A stretch of 64,000 nt of DNA from Mesorhizobium sp. AR10 (GTDB lineage: Bacteria > Pseudomonadota > Alphaproteobacteria > Rhizobiales > Rhizobiaceae), in assembly GCF_024746795.1 (NCBI RefSeq), contig NZ_CP080524.1, positions 2,210,001 to 2,274,000 on the forward strand. Direction: 5' to 3'. Both the position numbers and the translations under genes were made by a program. Of the stretch, positions 21,440 through 29,592 are shown in pieces (position 1 is the stretch's first letter; the number at the start of each line of letters is the position of its first letter). The notes beneath the pieces are model-generated. The model had not been told where the DNA came from, did no database searches, and worked only from the letters and a program-made list of their open reading frames with translations.

Positions 21440-21514
21440 TGGTGGGCGTGACAGGGATTGAACCTGTGACCCCTGCAATGTCAATGCAGTGCTCTCCCGC
21501 TGAGCTACACGCCC
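21440..21514 (-). tRNA. tRNA-Val (GAC)
   Basis: Complete 75-nt cloverleaf including the encoded CCA: 7-bp acceptor stem GGGCGTG/CACGCCC, D arm GCTC/GAGC, anticodon stem CTGCA/TGCAG around loop TTGACAT (anticodon GAC), and T arm ACAGG/CCTGT with loop TTCAATC. It lies 54 bp beyond the sulfotransferase stop, on the opposite strand. Confidence 0.97.
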
Positions 21515-21629
21515 ATCCGAAGCCGCGCATACACCATTTTTGGTCCAGCGCGTCAATAGCCAGAAAAGGGAAAGAAAGGCTCGCTTTGTCGCGCCAACGA
21601 CGACGCATCGGGATCCTGTCAGAAGCGCT

Positions 21630-21995
21630 TCAGGCGGCCTGCAGCATCTTTTCGACCTCGTTGACGAGATCGCGCAGATGGAACGGCTTCGACAGCACCT
21701 TGGCGTCTTTCGGCGCCTTGGAATCCGGGTTCAGCGCAACAGCGGCGAAGCCGGTGATGAACATCACCTTGAGGTCGGGATCGATCTCGGTGGCACGGCG
21801 AGCAAGTTCGATGCCGTCCATTTCCGGCATGACGATATCGGTCAACAGCAGGGAGAAGGGTTCTTCGCGCAGCCGCTCATAGGCGCTGGCGCCATTGTCG
21901 AAATCGCTGACCTGGTAGCCGGCGCGCTCCAGTGCCTTGACGAGGAACCGGCGCATGTCGTCATCGTCTTCCGCCAGCAGAATGCGTACCATCAT
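21630..21995 (-). CDS. cpdR: Cell-cycle response regulator CpdR
   Basis: A 121-residue stand-alone receiver domain. The acidic pocket is LLAEDDDDMRRF, the phospho-acceptor Asp is in LLLTDIVMPEMDG near 52, and the conserved Lys is in VLSKPFHLRD. The sequence matches my memory of rhizobial CpdR1 closely. In Caulobacter and Sinorhizobium, unphosphorylated CpdR directs the ClpXP protease to the cell pole and drives turnover of cell-cycle factors; CckA-ChpT controls its phosphorylation. No kinase is encoded nearby, as expected. A GANTC (CcrM) site lies at 22005-22009, 10 bp before the start. A second ATG one codon in is an alternative start. Confidence 0.92.
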   Translation of the reverse strand: MMVRILLAEDDDDMRRFLVKALERAGYQVSDFDNGASAYERLREEPFSLLLTDIVMPEMDGIELARRATEIDPDLKVMFITGFAAVALNPDSKAPKDAKVLSKPFHLRDLVNEVEKMLQAA

Positions 21996-22107
21996 ATCCC
22001 GTCCGAATCACCCACCCCGACATTGTCGCGGGGCACGCCCGTTAACCATCCTGTATATGAGGAGGTGACGGTAAACATCAAGTGAACGATGGCAGCATAA
22101 ATCCGAT

Positions 22108-23097
22108 TTGGTAAAGCGATCAGAATGCCGAAATGCTGGACATGCGACGAGCGAGGTGGCACTTTCCAGTCATGATGCACTGGTGTTTCCGGGTTCGTTC
22201 AAATTGAAGACGGCAGCCGAGGATTTTTCGGTCGTTCCACCCTTCGAAATCCGATCGGGCGCCGAGCAGCGCGTTCCCTTCCTCTTCAACTCGCCGCACA
22301 GCGGCCGCTACTATCCCGACCGCTTCCTTGCCATGGCGCGGCTCGACCGAAACGCCATCCGCCGGTCCGAGGATTGCTACGTCGACGAACTGTTCGGCGG
22401 TGCGGTCCCGCTCGGCGCGCCGATGCTGGCGGCGAATTTCCCGCGTGCCTATCTTGACGTCAACCGCGAGCCCTGGGAACTCGATCCACGCATGTTCGCC
22501 GAACCGGTGCCGTCCTTCTGCAACATCCGTTCGGCGCGGGTGGCCGGCGGGCTTGGCACCGTGCCCAAGCTGGTGGGAGAGGGGCTCGATATCTATTCCG
22601 GCCGCTTGCCGCTGGCCGAGGCCATCGCGCGGATCGAAGCCGTCTACAAACCCTATCATGAGACGCTGAAGCGGCTGTTGACCAGAACCCATGCACGGTT
22701 CGGCTATGCCGTGCTGATAGACTGCCACTCGATGCCTGCGAGCATAAGGGTCGGCGACAACGGATTGAGGCCGGACTTCATCGTCGGCGACCGTTTCGGC
22801 ATTTCCGCCTCGGCGGCGTTGACCGAGACGGCGATCGGCCTGCTCGCCGGCATGGGCTACACCGTTGCCCACAACAAACCCTATGCCGGAGGTTTTATCA
22901 CCGAGCATTACGGCCGGCCGGCGCGCCATCTCCACGCGCTGCAGATCGAGGTCAATCGGGGGCTCTACATGAACGAGCGGACGTTCCAGAAATCCGCCGG
23001 CTTCGACGCACTCGCCGACGATCTGGCGCGATTTTCGGCCGACCTGATGGCGATGCCCGATCACCATTTTGTCGACCTGCCGCTCGCCGCCGAGTAG
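22108..23097 (+). CDS. N-formylglutamate amidohydrolase family protein
   Basis: Up to 329 residues. The conserved sequence begins around FEIRSGAEQRVPFLFNSPHSGRYYP, with RAYLDVNREPWELDP, VLIDCHSMPAS and QIEVNRGLYMNE following; these are the hallmark blocks of the family, with the His/Asp/Glu residues that bind zinc. The enzyme releases formate from N-formylglutamate, the last step of one histidine-degradation route, although many paralogues act elsewhere. The start is uncertain: the longest frame begins with TTG at 22108, and GTG codons at 22156 and 22183 would give 313 or 304 residues. It is divergent to cpdR, a pairing I recall from other rhizobia. Confidence 0.87.
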   Translation: MVKRSECRNAGHATSEVALSSHDALVFPGSFKLKTAAEDFSVVPPFEIRSGAEQRVPFLFNSPHSGRYYPDRFLAMARLDRNAIRRSEDCYVDELFGGAVPLGAPMLAANFPRAYLDVNREPWELDPRMFAEPVPSFCNIRSARVAGGLGTVPKLVGEGLDIYSGRLPLAEAIARIEAVYKPYHETLKRLLTRTHARFGYAVLIDCHSMPASIRVGDNGLRPDFIVGDRFGISASAALTETAIGLLAGMGYTVAHNKPYAGGFITEHYGRPARHLHALQIEVNRGLYMNERTFQKSAGFDALADDLARFSADLMAMPDHHFVDLPLAAE

Positions 23098-23137
23098 CAC
23101 CGGGCCTCGGCCCGGATCGCGTGTCGTGCTGGGGCGC

Positions 23138-23221
23138 AAAAAAAGACCGCATCGTTTGCACGACACGGTCGAAGTCTAGGGAGGAAACGCCCAAGGAGGG
23201 CATGGACAGGAAAACCTGTCC
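23138..23221 (-). ncRNA. mmgR: MmgR / alpha-r8 family small RNA
   Basis: On the minus strand the RNA begins with a hairpin GGACAGG-UUUU-CCUGUCC (23221-23204), then a small GCCC/GGGC hairpin. Next comes the unpaired decamer UUUCCUCCCU (complement of 23178-23187) and a GACCG...CGGUC terminator stem ending in seven U (23144-23138). The decamer and the three-hairpin layout are the marks of the alpha-r8 family, known as MmgR in Sinorhizobium meliloti, where it limits polyhydroxybutyrate granule build-up (recalled literature). The Rfam suhB motif is the same family and is named for lying near suhB-like genes, as here. Ends are estimated to within a few bases. Confidence 0.85.
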
Positions 23222-23228
23222 GAGAACA

Positions 23229-23256
23229 AAACTATTGTGCGCTGCACAAATGTCAA
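23229..23256 (-). promoter_or_regulatory. Sigma-70-type promoter of the MmgR-like sRNA
   Basis: On the minus strand TTGACA (23256-23251) is followed after 16 bp by TAGTTT (23234-23229), placing transcription start near 23221, exactly at the first hairpin. The -35 is a perfect match and the -10 is weak. Confidence 0.6.
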
Positions 23257-23426
23257 GCGATCTTCAGGCTTTTTTAATTCACAGTGATGTGGAAATTGCA
23301 CTTCCATGACGCTTGCGTGACATTCGAGCAACAGTTGTCGGTGCCCAAAAGTTTTGCACGCCCCTTGTGTTGGCGGAAAACCACCGGCAAACGACAGTTC
23401 AGCATGCTGCAACGCGGGAGAATCAG

Positions 23427-24200
23427 TTGGACATCAGCATCGATTTCATGCGGCGCATCGCGCATGCCGCCGCCGCCGAGACCTTGCCGCGCTTCCGCCG
23501 GCAAGGGGTGGTCGCCAACAAGGAGGCGGGCAGCTTCGATCCGGTCACCGAGGCCGACCGCGAGGCCGAACGGGCCATCCGGGCGCTTATATCAGCGGAA
23601 TACCCCGATCATGGCATTCTCGGCGAGGAGCATGGCAGCGAGAATATCTCCAGCAGGCATGTCTGGGTGATCGATCCGATCGACGGTACGCGCGCCTTCA
23701 TCTCCGGTCTGCCGGTGTGGGGAACGTTGGTCGGGCTGACGGTCGACGGCGATGCCGTTGCCGGCATGATGTCGCAGCCTTTCACCGGCGAGCTTTTCTA
23801 CGCCAACGCTTCCGGTTCCCACTATGAGGGACCGGGCGGGCCGCGACGACTGGCAACGCGCAAGACGACGAACCTCGCCGAGGCGACGCTGTTCACCACC
23901 ACGCCGGCGCTGTTCAAGGGCGACGCGCGCAAGCGTTTTGACGAATTCGAGAAGCAGGTCCAACTCGTTCGCTACGGCGCCGATTGCTATGCCTTTTCGA
24001 TGATCGCTTCAGGCAGCGTCGATATCGTCGCCGATCCCGGATTGAAGCCCTATGACATCGTGGCGCTGATCCCGATCATCGAGAAGGCCGGCGGCGTCGT
24101 CAGCACCTTCGAAGGTGGACCGGCGGAAAAGGGCGGCGACATCGTGGCCGCGGCGACGCCGGAACTTCATGCCGCGGCGATGGCGGCGCTGCGCGGCTGA
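23427..24200 (+). CDS. hisN: Inositol-monophosphatase family histidinol-phosphatase
   Basis: 257 residues if started at the TTG at 23427, which follows GCGGGAG at a good distance; the frame is open upstream without conserved sequence. The metal-binding motifs are GEEHGSE near 70 and WVIDPIDGTRAF near 85, with the C-terminal GLKPYDIVALIPIIEKAGG. These define a Mg-dependent, Li-sensitive phosphatase. The GADCYAFSMIASGSVDIVAD stretch is typical of the HisN type, which removes phosphate from L-histidinol phosphate in histidine synthesis. A SuhB-type inositol phosphatase is the alternative. The sRNA gene upstream points the other way. Confidence 0.82.
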   Translation: MDISIDFMRRIAHAAAAETLPRFRRQGVVANKEAGSFDPVTEADREAERAIRALISAEYPDHGILGEEHGSENISSRHVWVIDPIDGTRAFISGLPVWGTLVGLTVDGDAVAGMMSQPFTGELFYANASGSHYEGPGGPRRLATRKTTNLAEATLFTTTPALFKGDARKRFDEFEKQVQLVRYGADCYAFSMIASGSVDIVADPGLKPYDIVALIPIIEKAGGVVSTFEGGPAEKGGDIVAAATPELHAAAMAALRG

Positions 24201-24307
24201 CGCGCCGGCGCAGTAGCCAAACTCCTCTGACGATTGCGCAACCCTGCTGACAGGAAGGTGTCAGGAGCCTTCCGTTATGAAGGGTGTCATCAGAGGGAGG
24301 ATTACAC

Positions 24308-24820
24308 ATGCCGACGCAGTCAACAGCCACCCGTTCCGACAGTGCTGCGGCAGATGGCCGGGCTGATTTCGATTTCTTCTTCGGTCGCTGGGATGTCAGC
24401 CATCGACGGTTGCGCATGCGGCTTGCCGGCGACACCAACTGGGATGCGTTTGGCGGGACGTGCGAGGTGCGGCCGATCCTTGGCGGTCTCGGCAATTTCG
24501 ACGACAATGTCATTGAATTGCCCGGCGGCAGCTATCGCGCCGCCACTCTGCGCACTTTCGATGCGGCGACGAGACAATGGGCGATCTGGTGGATCGACGG
24601 CCGCAACCCGTCGACCATCGATGTGCCGATGCGCGGGTCCTTCGAGGAAGGCGTCGGCACGTTCCTGTGCGACGACGTCTTCGAGGGCCGCCCGATCCAG
24701 GTTCGCTTCTTCTGGTCGCTGATCACGGCAGAATCGGCGCGCTGGGAGCAGGCCTTTTCACCGGATGGCGGCAAGTCATGGGAGACCAACTGGATCATGG
24801 ATTTTGCGCGGCAAGCGTGA
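24308..24820 (+). CDS. DUF1579 family protein
   Basis: 170 residues, starting at an ATG with GAGGGAGGA upstream; an in-frame codon at 24284 is less likely. The sequence DFDFFFGRWDVSHRR, the conserved GGLGNFDDN, ATRQWAIWWIDGRNP and EQAFSPDGGKSWETNWIM identify the family. It is predicted to form a lipocalin-like barrel, and no function is established. No signal peptide is seen, so it is likely cytoplasmic. It converges on the alpha/beta hydrolase gene, with 6 bp between them. Confidence 0.75.
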   Translation: MPTQSTATRSDSAAADGRADFDFFFGRWDVSHRRLRMRLAGDTNWDAFGGTCEVRPILGGLGNFDDNVIELPGGSYRAATLRTFDAATRQWAIWWIDGRNPSTIDVPMRGSFEEGVGTFLCDDVFEGRPIQVRFFWSLITAESARWEQAFSPDGGKSWETNWIMDFARQA

Positions 24821-24826
24821 ACTGCT

Positions 24827-25783
24827 TTAAGCGTTGTCGTCGGTTCCGGGGATGAAGGCATCGAAGGCGGCGAGGAGCTGCTCGCGGTAGATGTCGGCTT
24901 CCTGCAGGATCTCATGGCGTGCGCCATCGATCGTCAGCAGCGAGCCGAGACGCAAATGTCTGGTGTAGGTCTCCACGGCCTTGGTCGACACGACCTGATC
25001 GCCGCCGGCTGCGATCATCAGCAAGGGAACCTGGATCCTGGCCATGAAATCCGGGTCGCTGACGATTTCGGTCGCGTCGGCTGCGGCTTTCAGCCAGCGG
25101 ATCGTCGGGCCGCCGAGCGCGAGTTGCGGATAGGTTTCGTAGATCAGCGTGTTGCGTCGATACCGCTCCGGGTCCGATGTCACCTTGTTGGTGGCAAACG
25201 GTGCCGTTTCCCTCGGTCGCGGACCCCATGCCGCGTAAAGTCGGCCAAGGCCGAGAAGACACAACAGCGAGCAGACGCGGCGCACCGTTGTTATCGACAA
25301 CGGCAGGTCAGGTACGGTGAAGAAGGGCGCGATCATCACCATGCGCCGCACCCGGTTCACCATCGAGGGCGCGGCGAGCAGCGCGATTACAGCTCCGGTC
25401 GAATGGGCCAGGATGTAGTACGGCCCACGGCAATCGGGCAGCACGATCTCTTCGAAGAACTGTTCCAGATCGCCGGTGTAGTCGTAGAAGCTGCGGACGT
25501 AGCCGCGCTGGCGGTCGCGGATCAGCCGATCGGAATCGCCCTGGCCGCGCCAGTCGAGGGTGGCAATGCCGAAGCCCCGGTCGGCGAGGTTGCGGATGGT
25601 TTCGAAATATTTCTCGATACACTCATTACGGCCGGTCAGGAGGACGACGGTGCCTTTCAAGGGGCGGGCAACCGCCGGAAAGAGGCCGTAGCGAATCCTC
25701 TTGCGGTCGCGCGTGGTGAAAAAGCCGCCGGCAGCGTTTTCCGGGATCGGATTGCCTGGAGTCTGGTGAAAGAGGTCCGTCAT
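24827..25783 (-). CDS. Alpha/beta hydrolase, serine aminopeptidase S33/lysophospholipase type
   Basis: 318 residues. The oxyanion region is VVLLTGRNECIEKYFET, then LDWRGQGDSDR, and the nucleophile elbow AHSTGAV with Ser near 128. The Asp and His are most likely in AAGGDQVVSTKAV and GARHEIL. The motif RNECIEKY is typical of the monoglyceride-lipase/lysophospholipase L2 group. The substrate is a lipid or ester by family; a role in phospholipid turnover is inferred. No signal peptide. Confidence 0.85.
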   Translation of the reverse strand: MTDLFHQTPGNPIPENAAGGFFTTRDRKRIRYGLFPAVARPLKGTVVLLTGRNECIEKYFETIRNLADRGFGIATLDWRGQGDSDRLIRDRQRGYVRSFYDYTGDLEQFFEEIVLPDCRGPYYILAHSTGAVIALLAAPSMVNRVRRMVMIAPFFTVPDLPLSITTVRRVCSLLCLLGLGRLYAAWGPRPRETAPFATNKVTSDPERYRRNTLIYETYPQLALGGPTIRWLKAAADATEIVSDPDFMARIQVPLLMIAAGGDQVVSTKAVETYTRHLRLGSLLTIDGARHEILQEADIYREQLLAAFDAFIPGTDDNA

Positions 25784-25904
25784 TCGGCACTGCGTTTGGT
25801 GTGTCGTTGCCCTGCATGGGCTGCGGGCTCAGGCACGGTGATAGACGCCAATGCGGCAAAAGCAAAGGAATTCGGGTGGATAGGGGCGAGCCAGGCAACG
25901 AGCA

Positions 25905-25938
25905 AGGCCGGAAGCAGCCTGCGGCGTGCTTCCGGCCT
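25905..25938. repeat. 12-bp perfect inverted repeat
   Basis: AGGCCGGAAGCA and its exact complement around a 10-nt loop, in the spacer between the hydrolase and hsp20. No T-run on either side, so it is not a standard terminator. The rest of 25784-26112 shows no convincing gene. Confidence 0.5.
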
Positions 25939-26112
25939 CTGTCGATCCGGGAGGAAGGGACGTTACACCCGGTTCGGCCTCGTCGCGGCGCCTCATCATG
26001 CGCCGCCTGTTCCCTAGTCTTGAACAGACTTTAGCGCCGCATAGCTGAACGTGCGCCGAAGCCTTGGTTCATCTGCCGTTCATCGAGGGCAGAACCCGTT
26101 TGGCAGGCAAAT

Positions 26113-26139
26113 CTTGAAATGCTTTCAGCCGCTCCCCAA
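26113..26139 (+). promoter_or_regulatory. RpoH (sigma-32)-type heat-shock promoter of hsp20
   Basis: CTTGAA (26113-26118), 15 bp, then CCCCAA (26134-26139): a full -35 match and five of six at -10 to the sigma-32 consensus. The predicted start near 26146 gives a leader of about 100 nt, the size expected for a ROSE element. Confidence 0.7.
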
Positions 26140-26145
26140 ATGTCG

Positions 26146-26250
26146 GATGCGGTCGCCAATGTCGGGGCCGCTGGTCCAGCCGAAACGCCGCTCGAGGGTT
26201 TCGCACCGGCCATACGCAAACCATGTTGCTCAACAGGAGAACACCTCATG
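26146..26250 (+). promoter_or_regulatory. ROSE RNA thermometer in the hsp20 leader
   Basis: The 3' part reads UUGCUCAACAGGAGA: the conserved UUGCU box can pair with the AGGAG ribosome site with the central G-G mismatch that defines ROSE elements. The upstream part contains further GC-rich complementary stretches. ROSE leaders mask the ribosome site at normal temperature and open on heat shock, and are common before rhizobial small heat-shock genes. Confidence 0.8.
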
Positions 26251-26715
26251 CGTCACGTTGATTTTTCCCCGCTCTATCGCTCGACCGTCGGTTTTGACCG
26301 GCTGTTCACCATGCTCGATTCGCTTGCGCAGCCCGACGGCGCGCAGACCTATCCGCCCTACAACATCGAGCGTACTGGTGAGGATTCCTATCGCATCTCG
26401 ATGGCCGTCGCCGGTTTCTCGGACGACGAAATCTCGATCGAAGCCCATCGCAATGTGCTGACCGTCAAGGGTGAGCGCAAGGAAGAGGGCACCGGCGAAG
26501 GATCCGAACTGCTCTATCGCGGCATTGCCTCAAGGGCCTTCGAGCGCCGTTTCCAGCTTGCCGACCACGTTGAAGTCGTCGGCGCTTCGCTGAAGAACGG
26601 TCTGCTGTTCGTCGACCTCAAGCGCAACATTCCCGAAGAGCTGAAGCCGCGCAAGATTGCGATTTCCGTGTCTTCGGCGAAGGCCAAGCAGATCGAGGCC
26701 AAGACCGCTGCATAA
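26248..26715 (+). CDS. Small heat-shock protein, Hsp20/alpha-crystallin family (IbpA-like)
   Basis: 155 residues, starting MRHVDFSPLYRSTVGFDRLF, the class A rhizobial sHsp start. The alpha-crystallin domain covers about 40-130, with PPYNIERTGEDSYRISMAVAG, VLTVKGERKEE and NGLLFVDLKRNIPEE. The C-terminal IxI-like RKIAISV is the oligomer contact. It holds unfolding proteins in a refoldable state during heat stress. Control is doubly thermal: an RpoH-type promoter and a ROSE leader. A strong terminator follows 33 bp after the stop. Confidence 0.94.
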   Translation: MRHVDFSPLYRSTVGFDRLFTMLDSLAQPDGAQTYPPYNIERTGEDSYRISMAVAGFSDDEISIEAHRNVLTVKGERKEEGTGEGSELLYRGIASRAFERRFQLADHVEVVGASLKNGLLFVDLKRNIPEELKPRKIAISVSSAKAKQIEAKTAA

Positions 26716-26748
26716 TCGCAGCATTTAAGTCCGTCTCCTCCCGAGACG

Positions 26749-26776
26749 AAAGCGGCGCCTTGTGGCGCCGCTTTTT
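26749..26776 (+). terminator. Rho-independent terminator of hsp20
   Basis: An 11-bp stem AAAGCGGCGCC/GGCGCCGCTTT with a 4-nt loop and a run of T (26772-26776). Confidence 0.85.
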
Positions 26777-26876
26777 GTTTGCCCTGGTGTCTGTGCCACC
26801 CCCATCCCATGGTACTGGCCCTTTCGCGGCACGCCCGGCTGAACCAGGTTTTCGGTCCGCGGAACGGATCAAGGGC

Positions 26877-27629
26877 ATGTCTGATTTTTCTTTGACGCTG
26901 ACAGGCACAATCGCCATCACCTTCCTGCTGGCCGGCATCGTCAAGGGTATCACCGGCATGGGTTTGCCGACACTGGCGATGGGCCTGCTGGGCACAATCA
27001 TGCCGCCTGTCACGGCTGCCTCTCTGCTGATCGTTCCGTCCTTTGTCACCAATGTCTGGCAGTTGTTCGCCGGCCCGAGTTTTGCGTCGATCCTGCGCCG
27101 GCTGTGGCTGATGATGGTCGGCATCCTCATCGGCACAATGGCTGGTTCATGGCTGCTGGCCAGCGACAACGTCCAATGGACGACCGCCGGCCTTGGCGCC
27201 GCTCTGACAATCTATGCTGCTTACACCTTGCTGGCGCGGCAGTTGACCGTTCCGGCTGCCGCCGAGCACCTGATGTCGCCGGCCGTCGGCTTCATCACCG
27301 GCATCGTGACCGGCGGTACGGGGGTGTTCGTGGTTCCCGCCGTTCCCTACATCCAGGCGCTGGGATTGAGCCGGGATGACCTGATCCAGGCGCTCGGCCT
27401 TTCCTTCACGGTGTCGACCATCGCGCTTGCGGCCGGCCTTGCGGCGCATGGCGCATTCCAGGTCGAGCATATCGCCATGTCGTCGCTGGCGGTGTTACCG
27501 GCGCTGCTCGGCATGTGGCTGGGACAATTGCTCCGGCAGCGGATCAGCCCGGCGACCTTCCGCCGCTGGTTCTTGATCTTCCTGATCCTGCTTGGCCTGG
27601 AGCTCTTGGCGCGGCCTTTCCTGGCCTAG
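26877..27629 (+). CDS. TauE/SafE-family sulfite exporter-like membrane protein
   Basis: 250 residues if started at the ATG at 26877 (MSDFSLTLTGTIAITFLLAG); the open frame extends upstream over the terminator, which argues against an earlier start. About eight hydrophobic helices and the repeated family motifs GIVKGITGMGLPTLAMG and GFITGIVTGGTGVFVVPAVPY are visible. The family moves sulfite, organosulfonates or other anions across the inner membrane. No sulfur-metabolism genes are adjacent, so the substrate remains open. Confidence 0.85.
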   Translation: MSDFSLTLTGTIAITFLLAGIVKGITGMGLPTLAMGLLGTIMPPVTAASLLIVPSFVTNVWQLFAGPSFASILRRLWLMMVGILIGTMAGSWLLASDNVQWTTAGLGAALTIYAAYTLLARQLTVPAAAEHLMSPAVGFITGIVTGGTGVFVVPAVPYIQALGLSRDDLIQALGLSFTVSTIALAAGLAAHGAFQVEHIAMSSLAVLPALLGMWLGQLLRQRISPATFRRWFLIFLILLGLELLARPFLA

Positions 27630-27638
27630 AAGCGCCCT

Positions 27639-28532
27639 CTATTGGCCGGTGCCGGTTGCGATAACGGCCTCGACGTTTTGCCGGTGAACGGCGTCGTATG
27701 GCGCGAAATACCCGACCGCACCGGTGGCGAACATGTCGGCGCCAAAGGTTTTCAGATCCTGCCTCGCCAGATCGGGCTCGTGCCGGCAGCGGAGCAGTTT
27801 CTGGACATATCCTTGCGTTGCGGCGATGAGGCTTTTGTCATAGCCTGCCTCAATCGCTGCCGGGGAGCCGTGATTGGGCAGGATGCGGTCTATCGGCCAG
27901 TTGGCGATGCGTCCGAGATCGACCAAATGTTCGGCCAGCCGATCCGGCTCGCTGACATAGGTGATCGGGTCCTCCAGCGTGTCGCCCGCCAGGAGCAGGC
28001 CGGTGCCGGGCATGAACAGCACCGTGCCGTCATGGCTGTGGATTTCGACCTGGCGCAGCTCGACGGCGATCGATCCAACGGTGAGGTCAAGACTGCCTTC
28101 GAAGGTCCTGTTCGGCAGCACGAGGGGCCGGATCGGTGGAATGCCGCCTTCTATCTCGGTCCGATTGTTCGCCAAGGCCGAGGCGGTGAGCTTGTTGGCG
28201 ATGATCTCGCAATCCTGAAACACCTCATTGCCGGCAATATGATCGTCATGCCAGTGGCTGAGCACGACCCGGATCGAGCTTACGCCCATGTCTTCGAGCG
28301 TCTGCCTGACATAGCGCGCGTGGGGCAGCGAAACATGCGTGTCGTAGACAAGCGCCTGCGACCCATCGACAACAGCATAGGTGCAGATGCCGAGGGCATA
28401 GGCACCGTCATCCAGCCAGTTTGGCTCGTCCGACCAGGCGCGGACGCCGTCGATGCGGCCATCGTAGAAGCCCAGCACGTTTGGCACTGGGCGAACCAGC
28501 CGCATGGTTGAACCGAGGGGCGGTTTGGTCAT
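27639..28532 (-). CDS. Metallo-beta-lactamase-fold hydrolase
   Basis: 297 residues. The zinc motif is LSHWHDDHIAGN near 95 and a later ligand is in GLLLAGDTLEDP, giving the binuclear site of the MBL superfamily. LPNHGSP supplies the final His. The N-terminal extension (GFYDGRIDGVRAWSDEP) is unusual and may form a lid. The family includes glyoxalase II, quorum-quenching lactonases and others, and I cannot assign a substrate. It is 10 bp downstream of the threonine aldolase on the same strand, so the two are likely co-transcribed. Confidence 0.83.
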   Translation of the reverse strand: MTKPPLGSTMRLVRPVPNVLGFYDGRIDGVRAWSDEPNWLDDGAYALGICTYAVVDGSQALVYDTHVSLPHARYVRQTLEDMGVSSIRVVLSHWHDDHIAGNEVFQDCEIIANKLTASALANNRTEIEGGIPPIRPLVLPNRTFEGSLDLTVGSIAVELRQVEIHSHDGTVLFMPGTGLLLAGDTLEDPITYVSEPDRLAEHLVDLGRIANWPIDRILPNHGSPAAIEAGYDKSLIAATQGYVQKLLRCRHEPDLARQDLKTFGADMFATGAVGYFAPYDAVHRQNVEAVIATGTGQ

Positions 28533-28542
28533 CTCGGGGAGC

Positions 28543-29592
28543 TCAGGCGATCAACTGGCCAAAACGATCGACTTCATCTGAAGTCGTGGCAAAGCTGGTG
28601 ACGAAACGATAGAGCAACTCGTCGTCGCCGACATGGCCGTCGAAGCCGTGCGGTTTGTGCCAGTCGTAGAAAGCGGCGCCCGCCGATTGCAGCTTTTCGG
28701 CATCCGTCTTTTTCATCACCGCGAATACCTCATTGGCCTGCGGCAGCCAAGCCAGCTTAGCCGTTGCCGAATCCTCGATCGCTGCAGCCAGGCGTGCGGC
28801 CATGGTATTGGCGTGGCGGGCCGTGTCCAGCCACAAGCCATCTTTGAAATATGCATCGAACTGCGCTGATATGAAGCGCGACTTGGAAAACAGCTGTGCT
28901 GCCCGCTTGCGCAGGAAGGCCAGCTCCTTGGCGCGGTCGAGATCGAACAGCACCACAGCCTCGGCACACCAGCAGCCGTTCTTGGTGCCGCCGAAGGAGA
29001 CGATGTCGACGCCGCGCTTCCAGGTCATTTCCGCCGGCGTGGTGTCGAGTGCGACCAGTGCGTTGGCAAAGCGGGCGCCATCCATATGCAGCGCCAGCTT
29101 GTGATGCCTGGCGATCGCCGAAATTCGCGCGATGTCGTCCAGTGCGTAGATGGTGCCGACCTCGGTTGACTGAGTAATCGATATCGCCATTGGCCGTCCC
29201 CAATGGACGATTTCCGGGGCGAAGCGGCCAACGGCCTTTTCCAGATTGTTCGGATCGATCTTGCCCAGAGCGCCATCGACACCACAGAGCCGCGATCCGC
29301 CGGAAAAATATTCCGGCGCGCCGCATTCGTCCTCGATGACATGCGATTCGCGGTGGCAGAAGGAAAGGCCGCCAGGCTTGTTGTAGGCGGTCAGCGACAG
29401 CGAATTGGCAGCGGTGCCGGTGGCGACGAAGAACACCGCGACCTCGCGCTCGAAGATTTCGTTGAACCTGCTGTAGACGGCCTGATCGAGGACGCCGTCA
29501 CCGTAAGCAGTGGAAAAGCCGCCGGCATTGGCTGACAGGCCTGCGGCGATACTGGGATGGGCGCCTGCCCAATTGTCGGAAGCGAAATACAT
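28543..29592 (-). CDS. Low-specificity L-threonine aldolase (PLP-dependent)
   Basis: 349 residues from the ATG at 29592 (MYFASDNWAGAHPSIA); upstream in-frame codons to 29652 lack family sequence. It is a fold-type I PLP enzyme with the Schiff-base Lys in IVSFGGTKNGCW and the Asp in LHMDGARFANALVAL. FVATGTAANSLSL binds the cofactor phosphate. It splits L-threonine or L-allo-threonine into glycine and acetaldehyde. The alternative is a beta-eliminating lyase of the same family. Two bases after codon usage checks, nothing unusual is seen in the frame. Confidence 0.85.
   Translation of the reverse strand: MYFASDNWAGAHPSIAAGLSANAGGFSTAYGDGVLDQAVYSRFNEIFEREVAVFFVATGTAANSLSLTAYNKPGGLSFCHRESHVIEDECGAPEYFSGGSRLCGVDGALGKIDPNNLEKAVGRFAPEIVHWGRPMAISITQSTEVGTIYALDDIARISAIARHHKLALHMDGARFANALVALDTTPAEMTWKRGVDIVSFGGTKNGCWCAEAVVLFDLDRAKELAFLRKRAAQLFSKSRFISAQFDAYFKDGLWLDTARHANTMAARLAAAIEDSATAKLAWLPQANEVFAVMKKTDAEKLQSAGAAFYDWHKPHGFDGHVGDDELLYRFVTSFATTSDEVDRFGQLIA

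Noticed and set aside
21996..22107. A CtrA-binding site upstream of cpdR
   Set aside because: Only a half-site-like GTTAAC is seen near 22,022, without the paired TTAA-N7-TTAA, so I do not call it.
26019..26042. A second RpoH-like promoter (CTTGAA-N12-CCGCAT)
   Set aside because: The site at 26113-26139 has a better -10 and spacer, and gives the expected ROSE leader length.
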